Source: an uncultured Campylobacter sp.
GTDB taxonomy: Bacteria > Campylobacterota > Campylobacteria > Campylobacterales > Campylobacteraceae
Reading direction: 5' to 3'
Assembly (NCBI RefSeq): GCF_938045625.1
Contig: NZ_CALIAV010000102.1
Coordinates: 1 to 64,000 of the forward strand
DNA: 64,000 nt
The notes under the pieces are model-generated. The model worked only from the letters and a program-made list of their open reading frames with translations. It was not told the origin of the DNA and searched no databases. This document shows positions 43,068-53,246 of this stretch, piece after piece. The translations under genes were made by a program, and so were the position numbers. Position 1 is the first letter of the stretch, and each line of letters opens with the position of its first letter.

Positions 43068-44407
43068 AAAACTACGATATCATAGTCATCGGCTTTGGCA
43101 AGGCCGGCAAAACTCTCGCCGTAAAAGCCGCAAATTTAGGTAAAAAAGTCGCCGTGATCGAAAAATCGGCGCAGATGTACGGCGGAACATGCATAAACAT
43201 CGGTTGCATCCCGACTAAAAAGCTAGTAAATTTGAGCAAAGAGGCAAAATACGTCAACAATAACGTCGCGGGTGAGTATTTCACGCTAAGTATCGAGAAA
43301 AAAGACGCTCTCGTTTCCGCGCTTAGAGCCAAAAATTTCGCGATGCTTGATAGTAATGTAAACATCGACGTGATAAACGGTACGGCTAAATTTATAGATA
43401 AAAACAGCATCGAAGTAGCTACCGCAGACGGCTCAAAAAGCATGCTGACTGCGCCGACTATCGTTATAAATACGGGCTCGGTTAATGAAAAACCAAGCTT
43501 TGAGGTTAGTTCAAATTTGGCTTACGACAGCACGGGGATTTTAAATCTAAAAACGCTTCCAAAACACCTAGTAGTCGTGGGCGGCGGATACATCGGGCTT
43601 GAGTTTGCCTCGATGTTTGCCGAGTTTGGCTCAAAAGTTACTATCGTAGCTCGCTCAGGCGTACTAAAAAACGAGGACGAGGATATAAAAGAGAGCGTAA
43701 AAAACCTGCTTGAGACGCAAGGGATAGAGATTTTAGAAGGCTGCGAAGTTAAAAATTTAAAAAATAGCACGCTAAATTTCACCCAAAACGGCGAGGCAAA
43801 GAGCCTTGACGCGGACGCGTTTTTACTAGCGACAGGGCGCGTAGCGGCGACTGCGGAGCTAAATTTGAGCGCAGCGGGCGTACAAACGGACGCCAAAGGA
43901 AACGTGCTCGTAAACGAGTTTTTGCAAACCGCCCAGCCGCATATCTATGCGGTAGGCGACGTTCGCGGCGGCGAACTTTTCACATACACGAGCCTAGATG
44001 ATTTTCGCATCGTCTTTGACAAGCTTTTTGGTGCGGGCAAACGAAGCACCCTAAACCGCTCGCCTCACGCTAGTGCGCTTTTTACCGAGACTCCGCTAGC
44101 TAGCATCGGACTAAGCGAAAAACGAGCCGCGGCACAAAATTTGGACTTTAAAGTCCTAAAACTCGCACTAGCCGCAGTACCCGGCGCAAAGGTAGTCGGC
44201 AACGAAACGGGCTTTTTAAAAGCGATTGTGGACACAAAAAGCGGTAAAATTTTAGGCGCGGCATTTCACTGCGTTTATGCAAACGAGCTTATCAACGAGA
44301 TCGCCATCGCGATGGCTTTAGGCGCGGGCGCTGATTTCTTTAAAAATCAGATTTTTACCCATCCTAGCATCAGCGAAGCGCTAAATGACCTCTTTGGACA
44401 ATTTTAA
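43064..44407 (+). CDS. FAD-dependent pyridine-nucleotide disulfide oxidoreductase
   Basis: A class-I flavoprotein disulfide reductase of 447 residues. It has the FAD motif IVIGFGKAGKTLAVKAANLG, redox-active Cys pair GGTCINIGCIPTKKLV (about 43-58), NAD(P) site VVVGGGYIGLEFASMF, FAD motif 2 HIYAVGDVRGG, and C-terminal catalytic His-Glu pair in FTHPSISEALND. It may reduce a small thiol, a metal or a lipoamide-type substrate. No lipoyl or HMA domain is attached. The following gene encodes a lipoprotein and is not coupled. Confidence 0.9.
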   Translation: MKNYDIIVIGFGKAGKTLAVKAANLGKKVAVIEKSAQMYGGTCINIGCIPTKKLVNLSKEAKYVNNNVAGEYFTLSIEKKDALVSALRAKNFAMLDSNVNIDVINGTAKFIDKNSIEVATADGSKSMLTAPTIVINTGSVNEKPSFEVSSNLAYDSTGILNLKTLPKHLVVVGGGYIGLEFASMFAEFGSKVTIVARSGVLKNEDEDIKESVKNLLETQGIEILEGCEVKNLKNSTLNFTQNGEAKSLDADAFLLATGRVAATAELNLSAAGVQTDAKGNVLVNEFLQTAQPHIYAVGDVRGGELFTYTSLDDFRIVFDKLFGAGKRSTLNRSPHASALFTETPLASIGLSEKRAAAQNLDFKVLKLALAAVPGAKVVGNETGFLKAIVDTKSGKILGAAFHCVYANELINEIAIAMALGAGADFFKNQIFTHPSISEALNDLFGQF

Positions 44408-44428
44408 AAACGACGGAAAGGATAAAAA

Positions 44429-45037
44429 ATGAGAAATTTACTTCTTGCCTTGATCGGGTTTTTGTTTGTAGGATGCGCAGCTTCAAGTGGCGGACCCAAC
44501 GACAACCCCGACTACGATTTTAACAAACGCGCCATCGAAGTTCTAAAGCCAAAATGCGAAAGCGGCAACTACTCCGCGTGCAACGATCTTGCCATCAGCT
44601 ATCAAAATTTACAAGATCATAAAACCGCTCTAAAATACTATGAAAGAGCGTGCAAAAATAACTATCAAGCCGCCTGCACAAACCTCGCCAACATATACCA
44701 AACCGGCCTTGGCGTAAGCAAAGACGCAAACAAAGCACTTGAAATCTATAGCACCTCATGCACGAACGGTGGGGCGTACTCTTGCTACTATCTGGGCGAG
44801 TTTTACCGCTCAAACGCCGACGGCAAAGAACCGGACTACGCAAACGCCATGTCGGCCTACGATAGAGGCTGCAAACTAGGCGACGTACCGTGCTGCACAA
44901 ACACTGCGGTCCTCTACGAACATGGACTAGGCGTAGCGCAGGACGAGTCAAAAGCCAGAAGCATCTACCGCTCTGCGTGCTTTAGCGGTGACACGTCTGC
45001 ATGCGACAATCTAAAAAGAATGGGCAGAAAGCAATAA
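44429..45037 (+). CDS. Sel1-repeat (HcpA-like) lipoprotein
   Basis: A 202-residue precursor with a lipobox (FLFVGCAAS, Cys at about residue 16). It has about four Sel1-like repeats of 35-36 residues, each carrying a Cys pair seven residues apart (as in CESGNYSACND, ACKNNYQAACTN, SCTNGGAYSCYY, GCKLGDVPCCTN), like Helicobacter cysteine-rich Hcp proteins. Lipid-anchored and probably surface or periplasmic; binding partners unknown. AAAGGA precedes the ATG. Confidence 0.87.
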   Translation: MRNLLLALIGFLFVGCAASSGGPNDNPDYDFNKRAIEVLKPKCESGNYSACNDLAISYQNLQDHKTALKYYERACKNNYQAACTNLANIYQTGLGVSKDANKALEIYSTSCTNGGAYSCYYLGEFYRSNADGKEPDYANAMSAYDRGCKLGDVPCCTNTAVLYEHGLGVAQDESKARSIYRSACFSGDTSACDNLKRMGRKQ

Positions 45038-45434
45038 TAAAAACTGTAAATTTAACGCATTTAAATTCGGCGTTAAATTTACTACGGCGAGTCATAATTC
45101 GGCTCGCCTTTTTAAATTTGACCGTAGCAAATTTAACTTCAAATTTGCCCCAAAATTTACATCCCAATACCACCATCTTGAAAATATAAAAACCAAAAAC
45201 CGTCCGTCAAATTTGACGCCGAACGCTCGCAAATTTAACCGCTCAAATTTAGGTTTTATTTTTGACGTTCCGTAGCAAAATTTTATTCGCTCCGCCAAAA
45301 AACAGGTTAAATTTGAGCGGATTTTACCCGCAAATAGCAAAAATAAACAACGCTAAATTTGAGTAAATTTTATAAAAGATAGAAAAAAGGGGCTCAAATT
45401 TAAGCCCCCCGGAAGCGTAAGTTTAGAATAAAAA
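45038..45434. repeat. AAATTT-dense intergenic region
   Basis: About 400 bp with around 14 AAATTT hexamers, several as CAAATTTGA or GTCAAATTTGACG palindromes, often 20-40 bp apart. No coding frame is supported; the open frames at 45001-45340 are made of these repeats. It contains a terminator at 45383-45408. The element density is far above chance for any 6-mer, even at high AT content. Confidence 0.6.
45383..45408 (-). terminator. rho-independent terminator of the TonB-dependent receptor gene
   Basis: On the minus strand: GGGGCT, 8-nt loop with AAATTT, AGCCCC, then TTTTTT (45383-45388). It lies about 25 bp after the receptor stop. Confidence 0.85.
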
Positions 45435-47432
45435 TTAAAATTTATAAGAGACGTTAACCTTAAAGTTTCTGCCCGGCTCCCAGTCGATCGCGTTCGCATC
45501 GCCCGTGTACTGAGCCACTCTTTGAGAGTGCGAGACGTAGGCTTTGTTAAATACGTTATAAACGCCCGCGTTTATCTCAAGTCCTTTAAATTTACCGCCG
45601 CTTGGCGCATAAGTGAGATAGATGTCGCTCACGGCGTAGCTCGGGATATGTACGGCAGCGTCGTTGCCAGCGCTCGTCGTGTCTTTCGAGGCAAAATAAA
45701 TAAGATTATAACCCACAAGCGTATCGATAGCGTTTATCGAGTACTCGGCGTTAAAGGTGTATTTGTCGCCCTGGTCGCGGTAGCCGATGATGTTTGACGT
45801 GTAGTAGCCGCCGCTACCGTTACTCACGCGGTCTTTATATCTTACTTTTTGATGAGTATAGCTAGCACCTAAGCTTAGCGCATCGAGATTTAGTCTAGCC
45901 AAAAGCTCGACGCCGTCGATATCCGCGCCACCTGCGTTGATCCTATAAAGCACCGGATTTATACGCCCGCCTGCTGCGTTATTATCTACGATTAGGTTTT
46001 TGTATTTGGTTTTAAAGTATTTAGCTACGAAGCTAACGTGTCCCGTTTCGCTAAACTCGCCCTTGTAGCGTCCGCCGATCTCGTAGCTATCGCCCGTAGT
46101 GGCCTTTAGATCAGGGTTTGCCCTGTATCCTAGAGGCGTACCTCTGCTAGAGCCGCTAGCTAGCATAGACTCCATGACGTCAGGTCCCCTAAAGACTTTA
46201 GCATAGCTGGCAAATACGCCAAGCCCTTTCATAAACTCGTAATCAAGCGCGAGAGCGGGCGTAAATTCGTCAAATTTGTATTTGTATCCGCCGATATTTG
46301 CGCCAGTGCCGTTATAGGTCTTTAGCTCGTGGCGCTCGTATCTGATGCCCGGAGTCACGGTAAGCCCTGCAAATTTGATCGCGTCTTCCAAATAAAACGA
46401 GTAGTTGTTTACTTTTTCAGGGCGGTTGTTTTGCGGTTTGTTAAAGTTCTCGCTATGGTAGTACTCCGCGCCGTATCTTAGCGTCTGCGTCACATCGCCA
46501 GTTTCAAGCATCGTTTTTGCTTTCGCGCTTAGGCCTCTAGTTTTTACGCCCCATTTGCTAGCGTCGATCCTCTGATGTTTCGTATGATAGGCCGTTACGT
46601 CGAGATTTAGCAGCTCGCTAGGAGTAAATTCGTATTTTAGCGTCGTCGTATCGCGCTCGTATTTTCTATTATCATCGTTTGCGTGCCAGCTACCAAATTC
46701 AGCCCTCAACGGATAAAGCCCTTTGTAGTGGTTGTGTTCGTGAGAGAGCGATATCCTGTGCGCGTCTAAAAAGCTATATCCGAGCTTAAAAAGATAGCTA
46801 AGGTCGTTGCCGTCGCCGCCGATTTTCTTACCGTTGCCGCTCTTGCCGTAGTCATAGCCTTTGTGATTTATCGCGGCTATAAAATCAAGCCCCTCGACCG
46901 GCGCGGTAAAGACCATTAGCCCTTGCGAAAATTCGTCGTTGTTTGAGGCGTAGCCCATTTTGATTTTAGCGCCGATAATCTCGCCGTCATCTAGCAGGTC
47001 TCTAGCGTCCACCGTCCTAAAAGCCACTGAGCCTCCAAGAGCTCCGGCGCCGTTTACTACAGAGCGCGAGCCGACCTCAACGTCGATGGCTTTGATCAGA
47101 TCAGGGTCGATTAGTAGGTCTGCGTTGTGGTGAAAGGTATTTCCATTTTGTTTCGCGCCGTCGATCGTGATGTTTAGACCGCGGTCGCTCACACCCCTCA
47201 TGTAAATTTTTTGGTTCATGCCGTTCGTACCACCCACGTAAACGCCCGGGATATCGCGCATGACGTCTTTTAGTATACCTGCGTTTCTCGTGCTTATTTT
47301 TACGTCGTCTACGCCGTAGCCGCCGCCGGTGCTGCTTACCTCTACGCCGCTTAGCGTTACGTTCTCGGCGGCATTTGCGCCGATGGCCAAAGCCGCTACG
47401 AAAGAAATCTTCGCAACATTGTTAAAACTCAT
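45435..47432 (-). CDS. TonB-dependent outer-membrane receptor (haem/siderophore/iron-protein type)
   Basis: The 665-residue precursor has a signal peptide (FVAALAIGANA), a TonB-box candidate (VTLSGVEVS), a plug domain with LKDVMRDIPGVYVGG and IYMRGVSDRGLNITIDG, and a 22-strand barrel ending in VNVSYKF, with a C-terminal Phe for Bam recognition. The FRGP and NPDLKATT elements resemble the FRAP/NPNL signature of haem receptors. Family size and layout fit iron-complex import. It diverges from exbB-exbD-tonB across a 217-bp control region. Substrate not certain. Confidence 0.9.
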   Translation of the reverse strand: MSFNNVAKISFVAALAIGANAAENVTLSGVEVSSTGGGYGVDDVKISTRNAGILKDVMRDIPGVYVGGTNGMNQKIYMRGVSDRGLNITIDGAKQNGNTFHHNADLLIDPDLIKAIDVEVGSRSVVNGAGALGGSVAFRTVDARDLLDDGEIIGAKIKMGYASNNDEFSQGLMVFTAPVEGLDFIAAINHKGYDYGKSGNGKKIGGDGNDLSYLFKLGYSFLDAHRISLSHEHNHYKGLYPLRAEFGSWHANDDNRKYERDTTTLKYEFTPSELLNLDVTAYHTKHQRIDASKWGVKTRGLSAKAKTMLETGDVTQTLRYGAEYYHSENFNKPQNNRPEKVNNYSFYLEDAIKFAGLTVTPGIRYERHELKTYNGTGANIGGYKYKFDEFTPALALDYEFMKGLGVFASYAKVFRGPDVMESMLASGSSRGTPLGYRANPDLKATTGDSYEIGGRYKGEFSETGHVSFVAKYFKTKYKNLIVDNNAAGGRINPVLYRINAGGADIDGVELLARLNLDALSLGASYTHQKVRYKDRVSNGSGGYYTSNIIGYRDQGDKYTFNAEYSINAIDTLVGYNLIYFASKDTTSAGNDAAVHIPSYAVSDIYLTYAPSGGKFKGLEINAGVYNVFNKAYVSHSQRVAQYTGDANAIDWEPGRNFKVNVSYKF

Positions 47433-47587
47433 TTTTTCTCCTCTTTAAATTTACGAAAATTTGCGCCGATTTAGAAAAACATTTAAATTTTGTTTTCTTT
47501 AATCTGCCAAAATTTTTGAAAACGAATATTACAATCCTAAGACTAAATTTTAGATAAATTTATATAAAATATTACTTGCCTATTCGT

Positions 47588-47619
47588 TATTGACAATAAA
47601 TACCATAATCTGATATAAT
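47588..47619 (+). promoter_or_regulatory. exbB promoter with overlapping inverted repeat (candidate Fur operator)
   Basis: TTGACA (47590-47595) and TATAAT (47614-47619) with an 18-nt spacer form a strong sigma-70 promoter ahead of exbB. The -35 lies inside a perfect 6-1-6 inverted repeat, TTATTG-A-CAATAA (47588-47600), an arrangement that suits an iron repressor. The Fur assignment is inference from the gene content. Confidence 0.5.
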
Positions 47620-47649
47620 TCACGCGCAAATTTTATAAGAAGGCATTAA

Positions 47650-48078
47650 ATGGAATTTCTCAAACACAACGTCGATTACGTTATCATCGGTATTTTAGGG
47701 CTTATGAGCTTTGTCGTAGTATGGCTCACGATAGAGCGCTTGATCTTTTACGCAAACGTTAAATTTGAAAATTATAAGAATCAAGACGACTTTGAAGAGA
47801 GCGTAACCAGAAATTTAACAACGCTTTATATCGTTTATTCAAATGCGCCGTATATCGGGCTTTTGGGTACGGTTGCGGGCATCATGGTAACCTTTTACGA
47901 CATGGGTATGAGCGGCGGCATCGATACTAAAAGCATCATGGTCGGCCTGTCTCTCGCGCTAAAAGCAACCGCGCTAGGCCTCATCGTCGCGATACCGACG
48001 CTAATGATCTACAACGCGTTTATGAGAAAAGTGGACGTACTCGTAAACCGCTACAAGGCTTCACGTGAGAATGCCTAA
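47650..48078 (+). CDS. exbB: TonB-system energizer ExbB
   Basis: The 142-residue inner-membrane protein has three helices (VDYVIIGILGLMSFVVVWL, IGLLGTVAGIMVTFYDMG, and KATALGLIVAIPTLMIYN) as in ExbB/MotA/TolQ. It is shorter than E. coli ExbB, as in other Campylobacter. With ExbD it uses the proton gradient to energise TonB. First gene of the exbB-exbD-tonB operon; ends 14 nt inside exbD. Confidence 0.92.
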   Translation: MEFLKHNVDYVIIGILGLMSFVVVWLTIERLIFYANVKFENYKNQDDFEESVTRNLTTLYIVYSNAPYIGLLGTVAGIMVTFYDMGMSGGIDTKSIMVGLSLALKATALGLIVAIPTLMIYNAFMRKVDVLVNRYKASRENA

Positions 48079-48448
48079 AAAAGAGGGATTAAACGTAATC
48101 CCGCTCATAGATATTATGCTCGTTTTGCTAGCTATCGTGCTTAGCATCTCTACCTTTATCGCTCAGGGCAATATCAAAATCGACCTGCCAAACAGCGAAA
48201 GCGCGGAAAAAAAGCAAGACGAAAACGATAAAATAGCCGTTTTAATTAATAAAGATAATGAATTTTTTATAGGCGAAGAGAAAATCGCCGAGGAAAATTT
48301 AAAAGAAAAGCTAAACGAGATAAAAAACGAAACATTAATAGAACTTAAAAGCGATAAAGAGAGCAAATTCGACTCGTTTATCAAGGTCATCGACATACTA
48401 AAAGAAAAAAATCATGAAAACTTCGCTATCACGACAACAACTGAATAG
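48065..48448 (+). CDS. exbD: TonB-system protein ExbD
   Basis: A bitopic protein of 127 residues: MRMPKKEGLNVIPLIDIMLV places the conserved protonatable Asp in the single membrane helix, followed by a periplasmic domain. The GTG at 48065 has AAGG 6 nt upstream; an ATG at 48071 is possible. Its end overlaps tonB by 35 nt. Confidence 0.92.
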   Translation: MRMPKKEGLNVIPLIDIMLVLLAIVLSISTFIAQGNIKIDLPNSESAEKKQDENDKIAVLINKDNEFFIGEEKIAEENLKEKLNEIKNETLIELKSDKESKFDSFIKVIDILKEKNHENFAITTTTE

Positions 48449-49271
48449 ACGCGCCAGCTTTACGGGGCTTGGCGTTTCTATCCTGTTGCACTCCATCCTC
48501 ATAGGATCTTTTATCAAATTTTACGAAGAACTAAAACCGATGCCGGAAGAAAAAAGCGTCAAGATAGCGCTAAATACCTTTACGCCGCCAGCAGCTCCAC
48601 TCCCACCGGCACCTACCCCACCAGCGCCGCCGCCGCCGGAGCCGCCTGCGCCTCCTCCGCCAGAACCTGTCGTCACGCCGCCGGAGCCGCCAAAGCCGGT
48701 TGAACCGCCAAAGCCGATAGAAAAACCAAAACAAATAGAAAAACCGGTAGAGAAGCCAAAACCCGTGGAAAAGCCTGTGGAAAAACCAAAGCCAAAGCCT
48801 ACGCCAAAACCGGTTAAAAAGCCTGAGCCTGAGCCGGAACCGCAAGTCGCACAAGCAACGCCGCCTGCACAGCCGTCGCCGCCTACTTCTACGCCGCCCG
48901 CAGCGCAACCAAGTAGTGCTCCAAGCTCGAACGTAAAATCAAATTTACCGCCTAGCGGAGCTGAAACGGTAGGAGAATTTAACTTCGCGACCTCAGCCGG
49001 CGACGAGAGATTTTCTAAAATCCAAAAGGCGATACAAAAGCATCACAAATACCCTAAACGCGCGCAAAAAATGCGCCATCAAGGCGTCGTAGAGGTTAGC
49101 TTTTTATACAAAAAAGACGGCAGCGTCCGCGACGTAAAGGTGATAAAAAGCTCAGGCTTTGAGACGCTAGACGAGGCCGCAGTCGAGCTCATAAACCGCG
49201 CGGCGCCTGACTTTCCGACGCTTGATCGCGACTACGTCATAAAAATCCCGGTTAGCTACAAACTCACGTAA
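48414..49271 (+). CDS. tonB: TonB energy transducer
   Basis: A 285-residue protein with a cytoplasmic N-terminus, a membrane helix with the conserved Ser/His face (FTGLGVSILLHSILIGSFI, 16-34), and a long Pro/Lys/Glu-rich spacer (about 60-165, with repeated PPEP and EKPKPVEKP). It ends in a TonB_C domain beginning near GDERFSKIQKAIQKHHKYP. It contacts the TonB box of outer-membrane receptors such as the divergently encoded one. GC-rich CCGCC tracts encode the proline region. Confidence 0.94.
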   Translation: MKTSLSRQQLNRRASFTGLGVSILLHSILIGSFIKFYEELKPMPEEKSVKIALNTFTPPAAPLPPAPTPPAPPPPEPPAPPPPEPVVTPPEPPKPVEPPKPIEKPKQIEKPVEKPKPVEKPVEKPKPKPTPKPVKKPEPEPEPQVAQATPPAQPSPPTSTPPAAQPSSAPSSNVKSNLPPSGAETVGEFNFATSAGDERFSKIQKAIQKHHKYPKRAQKMRHQGVVEVSFLYKKDGSVRDVKVIKSSGFETLDEAAVELINRAAPDFPTLDRDYVIKIPVSYKLT

Positions 49272-49299
49272 ATTTAAGCCGTTTTTGCGGCTTAAATTT
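49270..49299 (+). terminator. terminator after tonB
   Basis: A 12-bp perfect stem (AAATTTAAGCCG / CGGCTTAAATTT) with a 6-nt loop lies across the tonB stop and is followed by the weak T-rich sequence CTGCTTTTATT. It also contains two AAATTT hexamers. Confidence 0.65.
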
Positions 49300-49514
49300 C
49301 TGCTTTTATTCTACAAATTTAGCGCAATAAATCAAAAAATAAGCCACCATGTTTATAAATAAGCGCCGCTAAAATCGGCAGCAATCAAATCAAAATTGAC
49401 ATCGTAGCAGTGGTCCGAATTTACCAAACAACGCGCCCAAACGACTAATCAAAGTTACGCTAAATTTAGCCGATACGACTACTTTAAATTTATACCGAGC
49501 AACCTTGCTAAATT

Positions 49515-50540
49515 TTACTTAAACGCCCTTTTATACGAGTTTTCTATTAGCTCAGAGCACCCTAACTCACTCATCGCGGCTTGCGCGAAATTTGGATTTC
49601 GCAGCAGCTCTCTGCCGTAGGCCACCCCGTCGCAAACGCCGCCTAACAGCAGCGCCTCGCCCTCAGATGCCTTTGTGATGAGCCCGACCGCGATTACGGG
49701 TATGCCAACCGCCTGTTTTACCGCCTTAGCGTAGCTCGCCTGATACAGCGGAGTAAACGCAGGCACGCTATCCGTGCGCTCAAAAAATCCGCCCGCCGAG
49801 ACGTGGATAAACGCCGCACCCAAAGCCTCGAGCTCTTTTGCTAGCCGCACGCTATCCTCTAGACTCCAGTCGCCCTTCACCCAGCTATCCGCGCTTATGC
49901 GCACGCCGACGGGGATTTGCACCGCGGCTTTTATCTCGCTTAAAATTTCTTTTAAATATCTCGTACGATTTTCGAAGCTCCCGCCGTATTCGTCGTCTCG
50001 TAGATTGATCTCAGGCGAGAGAAATTCGCTGATTAGATAGCCGTGCGCGGCGTGGATCTCGGTCGCGGCGTATCCTGCGCGCTGGGCTCTGACCGCGGCA
50101 TCGACGAAAGCTTGCTTGACCGAGACAATGTCCTCTACGCTCATTTGTTTCGGCGTTTTGTAACTCTCGCTAAATTTTACCGCGCTAGGTGCGATCAGAC
50201 CATCGCACTCGCTTTTTCTGCCAGCGTGCGCGAGCTGGACGGCCATTGCGACGCCGTACTTGACGCACTCCTTGACGAGCCTGGCGTGCGCCTCTAGCTG
50301 TTCGTCGTTCCATAGCCCCAGATCGCGGCTCGTGATCCTACCTCTAGGCTCGACGGCCGTGGCCTCGACGATTATGAGCCCGACGCCTCCCAGCGCGCGA
50401 GCGGCGTAGTGCAAGCGGTGAAAGCACCTAGGGCAGCCGTTTTCGTTTTTGGCCTTATACATACACATCGGCGGCATTACGATGCGGTTTTTGATCTGCA
50501 GATCGCCGATTTTTAGCGGCGAGAAAAGCAAGCTTTGCAT
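49515..50540 (-). CDS. namA: old yellow enzyme family NADPH dehydrogenase (NamA/YqjM type)
   Basis: The 341-residue TIM-barrel FMN ene-reductase begins LFSPLKIGDLQIKNRIVMPP and shows MCMYKAKN, VQLAHAGRKSE (His pair of YqjM-class enzymes), EIHAAHGYLISEFLSPEIN and ISADSW, VAYGRELLRNPNFA in the expected order. It reduces activated C=C bonds using NADPH; physiological substrate unknown. It is monocistronic, to the right of the tonB operon. Confidence 0.88.
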   Translation of the reverse strand: MQSLLFSPLKIGDLQIKNRIVMPPMCMYKAKNENGCPRCFHRLHYAARALGGVGLIIVEATAVEPRGRITSRDLGLWNDEQLEAHARLVKECVKYGVAMAVQLAHAGRKSECDGLIAPSAVKFSESYKTPKQMSVEDIVSVKQAFVDAAVRAQRAGYAATEIHAAHGYLISEFLSPEINLRDDEYGGSFENRTRYLKEILSEIKAAVQIPVGVRISADSWVKGDWSLEDSVRLAKELEALGAAFIHVSAGGFFERTDSVPAFTPLYQASYAKAVKQAVGIPVIAVGLITKASEGEALLLGGVCDGVAYGRELLRNPNFAQAAMSELGCSELIENSYKRAFK

Positions 50541-50695
50541 GAGAAATCCTTTAAAGATTATTTGCGGTTATTTTAGGATATTTGTTTAAATTTATTTAGT
50601 TGAGTGCCAAATTTTAGCGACCACCCGCAAGCGGATGAGATTGTAAAAGCAAAAGCGTAAATCAACTATTATGTTAGTTCCCGTCAAATTTGAAT

Positions 50696-51364
50696 TTACT
50701 TGCCGCCGTTAAAAATAGAAGCAAAGTACTCGTCTATGTCCATGCCGTTTTTTTCATCTGTTTTAGCTTTAGTTTTACGTCGGCGTCTCGCCAAAATATC
50801 GGCAGCAGCGCAAACATCACCTTATCAAGGCTAAAATTTTTTACATCATCACTCCAGCCATCCCAGCGGTAAAGCTCGTAAAATTTAGATATATCACTAC
50901 AAGGCACCCAGTACAAAAACTGCGAGCAACCAAGCTGCGTATCTTCCCACTCGCCGCTATCTAGCACATAGTAAAAGACGTTGCCGGCCTTGCCACCAAA
51001 TGCGCCGCCGCTTATCGCAAAAAATCCGCCCAAAATATCGTCCGCCACGAGCAAATAACTAGGCATCTGCCCAGCCTCGCTAACGCTTTTGCCAAGGTTA
51101 AAGCTGTAAATTCCACGCTTCATACACTCACAGCCAGAGCCAAGCACGCGCAGCCAACCGCCGTCTACCACGATACCGCCGCAGCCGTAGGCAAGCGCGC
51201 CCATGGGCGATCGAGTGGCTACTTGAAGCCCCAAAAGCTCGCTTTGCGCCCTGCTCTCATCACGCGGTAAAATCTCATAGCCATTTTTGGCCTCTTTTGG
51301 CCTCTCTTCTATTAGCGCCCAGCCCCGACTCATTTGTGTTTATAAGCTCGCTTAAAGCCCTCAT
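50696..51364 (-). pseudogene. DUF2625 family protein, disrupted by two frameshifts
   Basis: The central frame (50734-51333) reads a DUF2625 protein: LQVATRSPMGALAYGCGG, GGWLRVLGSG, PSYLLVADDILGGFFAISGG, GKAGNVFYYVLDSGEWED. The usual N-terminus (ALSELINTNES) is found in another frame just upstream (ATG 51364) and can be joined by removing one G from GGGG. The C-terminus TDEKNGMDIDEYFASIFNGG continues in a third frame to a stop at 50696 and can be joined by adding one A to a short A run. Both breaks are at short homopolymers, so mutation and sequence error are equally possible. Function of DUF2625 unknown. Confidence 0.78.
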
Positions 51365-51442
51365 CGCGCGTTCTTTGGTCAAATTTAATGAAATTTAAAA
51401 GAAGGATTTGGCGAGTCACCCCGCCAAATTTATCTCAGTAGA

Positions 51443-52565
<1,123 letters not shown>

Positions 52566-53246
52566 TCAGCGAGATGACGCGCTAATAAGTTCCAAAAAGC
52601 TAGAGGCGTCCCAGCTCGCCGTACCCACTAGCACCCCGTCACAGCTTGCGATACCCGCTATCCCGCCGATATTTGCTACATTTACGCTACCGCCGTAAAG
52701 CAGCGGCGCGCTCGTTTGCTCGCGGATGAAATTTAAAATATCTCGGGTCTGCTCCACGCTAGCGCTCTTGCCCGTGCCTATCGCCCAGACGGGCTCGTAG
52801 GCGATCAGCAGCCGCTCGTAGCCAAGATCGATATTTTTTAGCTGCTCCGCTAAAAACTCCTTCGTGCCGCCAGCTTCGTTCACGCTCAAATTTTCGCCGA
52901 TGCAGTAGATGATCTGCCAGCACGCCTCTACGGCGAAGTCAAATTTAGCGCGTAAAAGCTCCTCGCTCTCGCCCAGCTCTCGCCGTTCGGAATGCCCGAT
53001 CAGCACGCTTTTTATGCCAAACTCGTCCAGCATCGCCTTACCGATCTCGCCGGTGTGAGCGCCGCTTTCGCACGGGTAGAAATTTTGCGCGCCGAGTTTA
53101 AATTTATGAGCCGCAAGATCAAGCGCGCTAAACGGCGGAAATACCGTAACGTCGTCGTTTGTGCTCAAATTTGCGTCTAAAATTTGAGCGTATTTAGCAA
53201 AGCTCGCTCTCGTGTGATTGCACTTTAAATTTGCTAAAAACCTCAC
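52566..53246 (-). CDS. tpiA: triosephosphate isomerase
   Basis: The 226-residue TIM is short, as in other epsilonproteobacteria. It has [10 protein letters not shown] (the catalytic Lys and Asn near the N-terminus), [11 protein letters not shown] (His catalytic loop), [14 protein letters not shown] (catalytic Glu and flexible loop) and [10 protein letters not shown]. It interconverts DHAP and glyceraldehyde 3-phosphate. Its ATG overlaps the pgk stop by 4 nt. Confidence 0.95.
   Translation of the reverse strand: MRFLANLKCNHTRASFAKYAQILDANLSTNDDVTVFPPFSALDLAAHKFKLGAQNFYPCESGAHTGEIGKAMLDEFGIKSVLIGHSERRELGESEELLRAKFDFAVEACWQIIYCIGENLSVNEAGGTKEFLAEQLKNIDLGYERLLIAYEPVWAIGTGKSASVEQTRDILNFIREQTSAPLLYGGSVNVANIGGIAGIASCDGVLVGTASWDASSFLELISASSR

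Noticed and set aside
45001..45340. Overlapping frames in the gap after the Sel1 lipoprotein gene.
   Set aside because: They lack ribosome sites and consist of translated AAATTT repeats on both strands.
48590..48850. CCGCC/proline tract in tonB as a mobile repeat.
   Set aside because: It encodes the normal Pro-rich periplasmic spacer of TonB.
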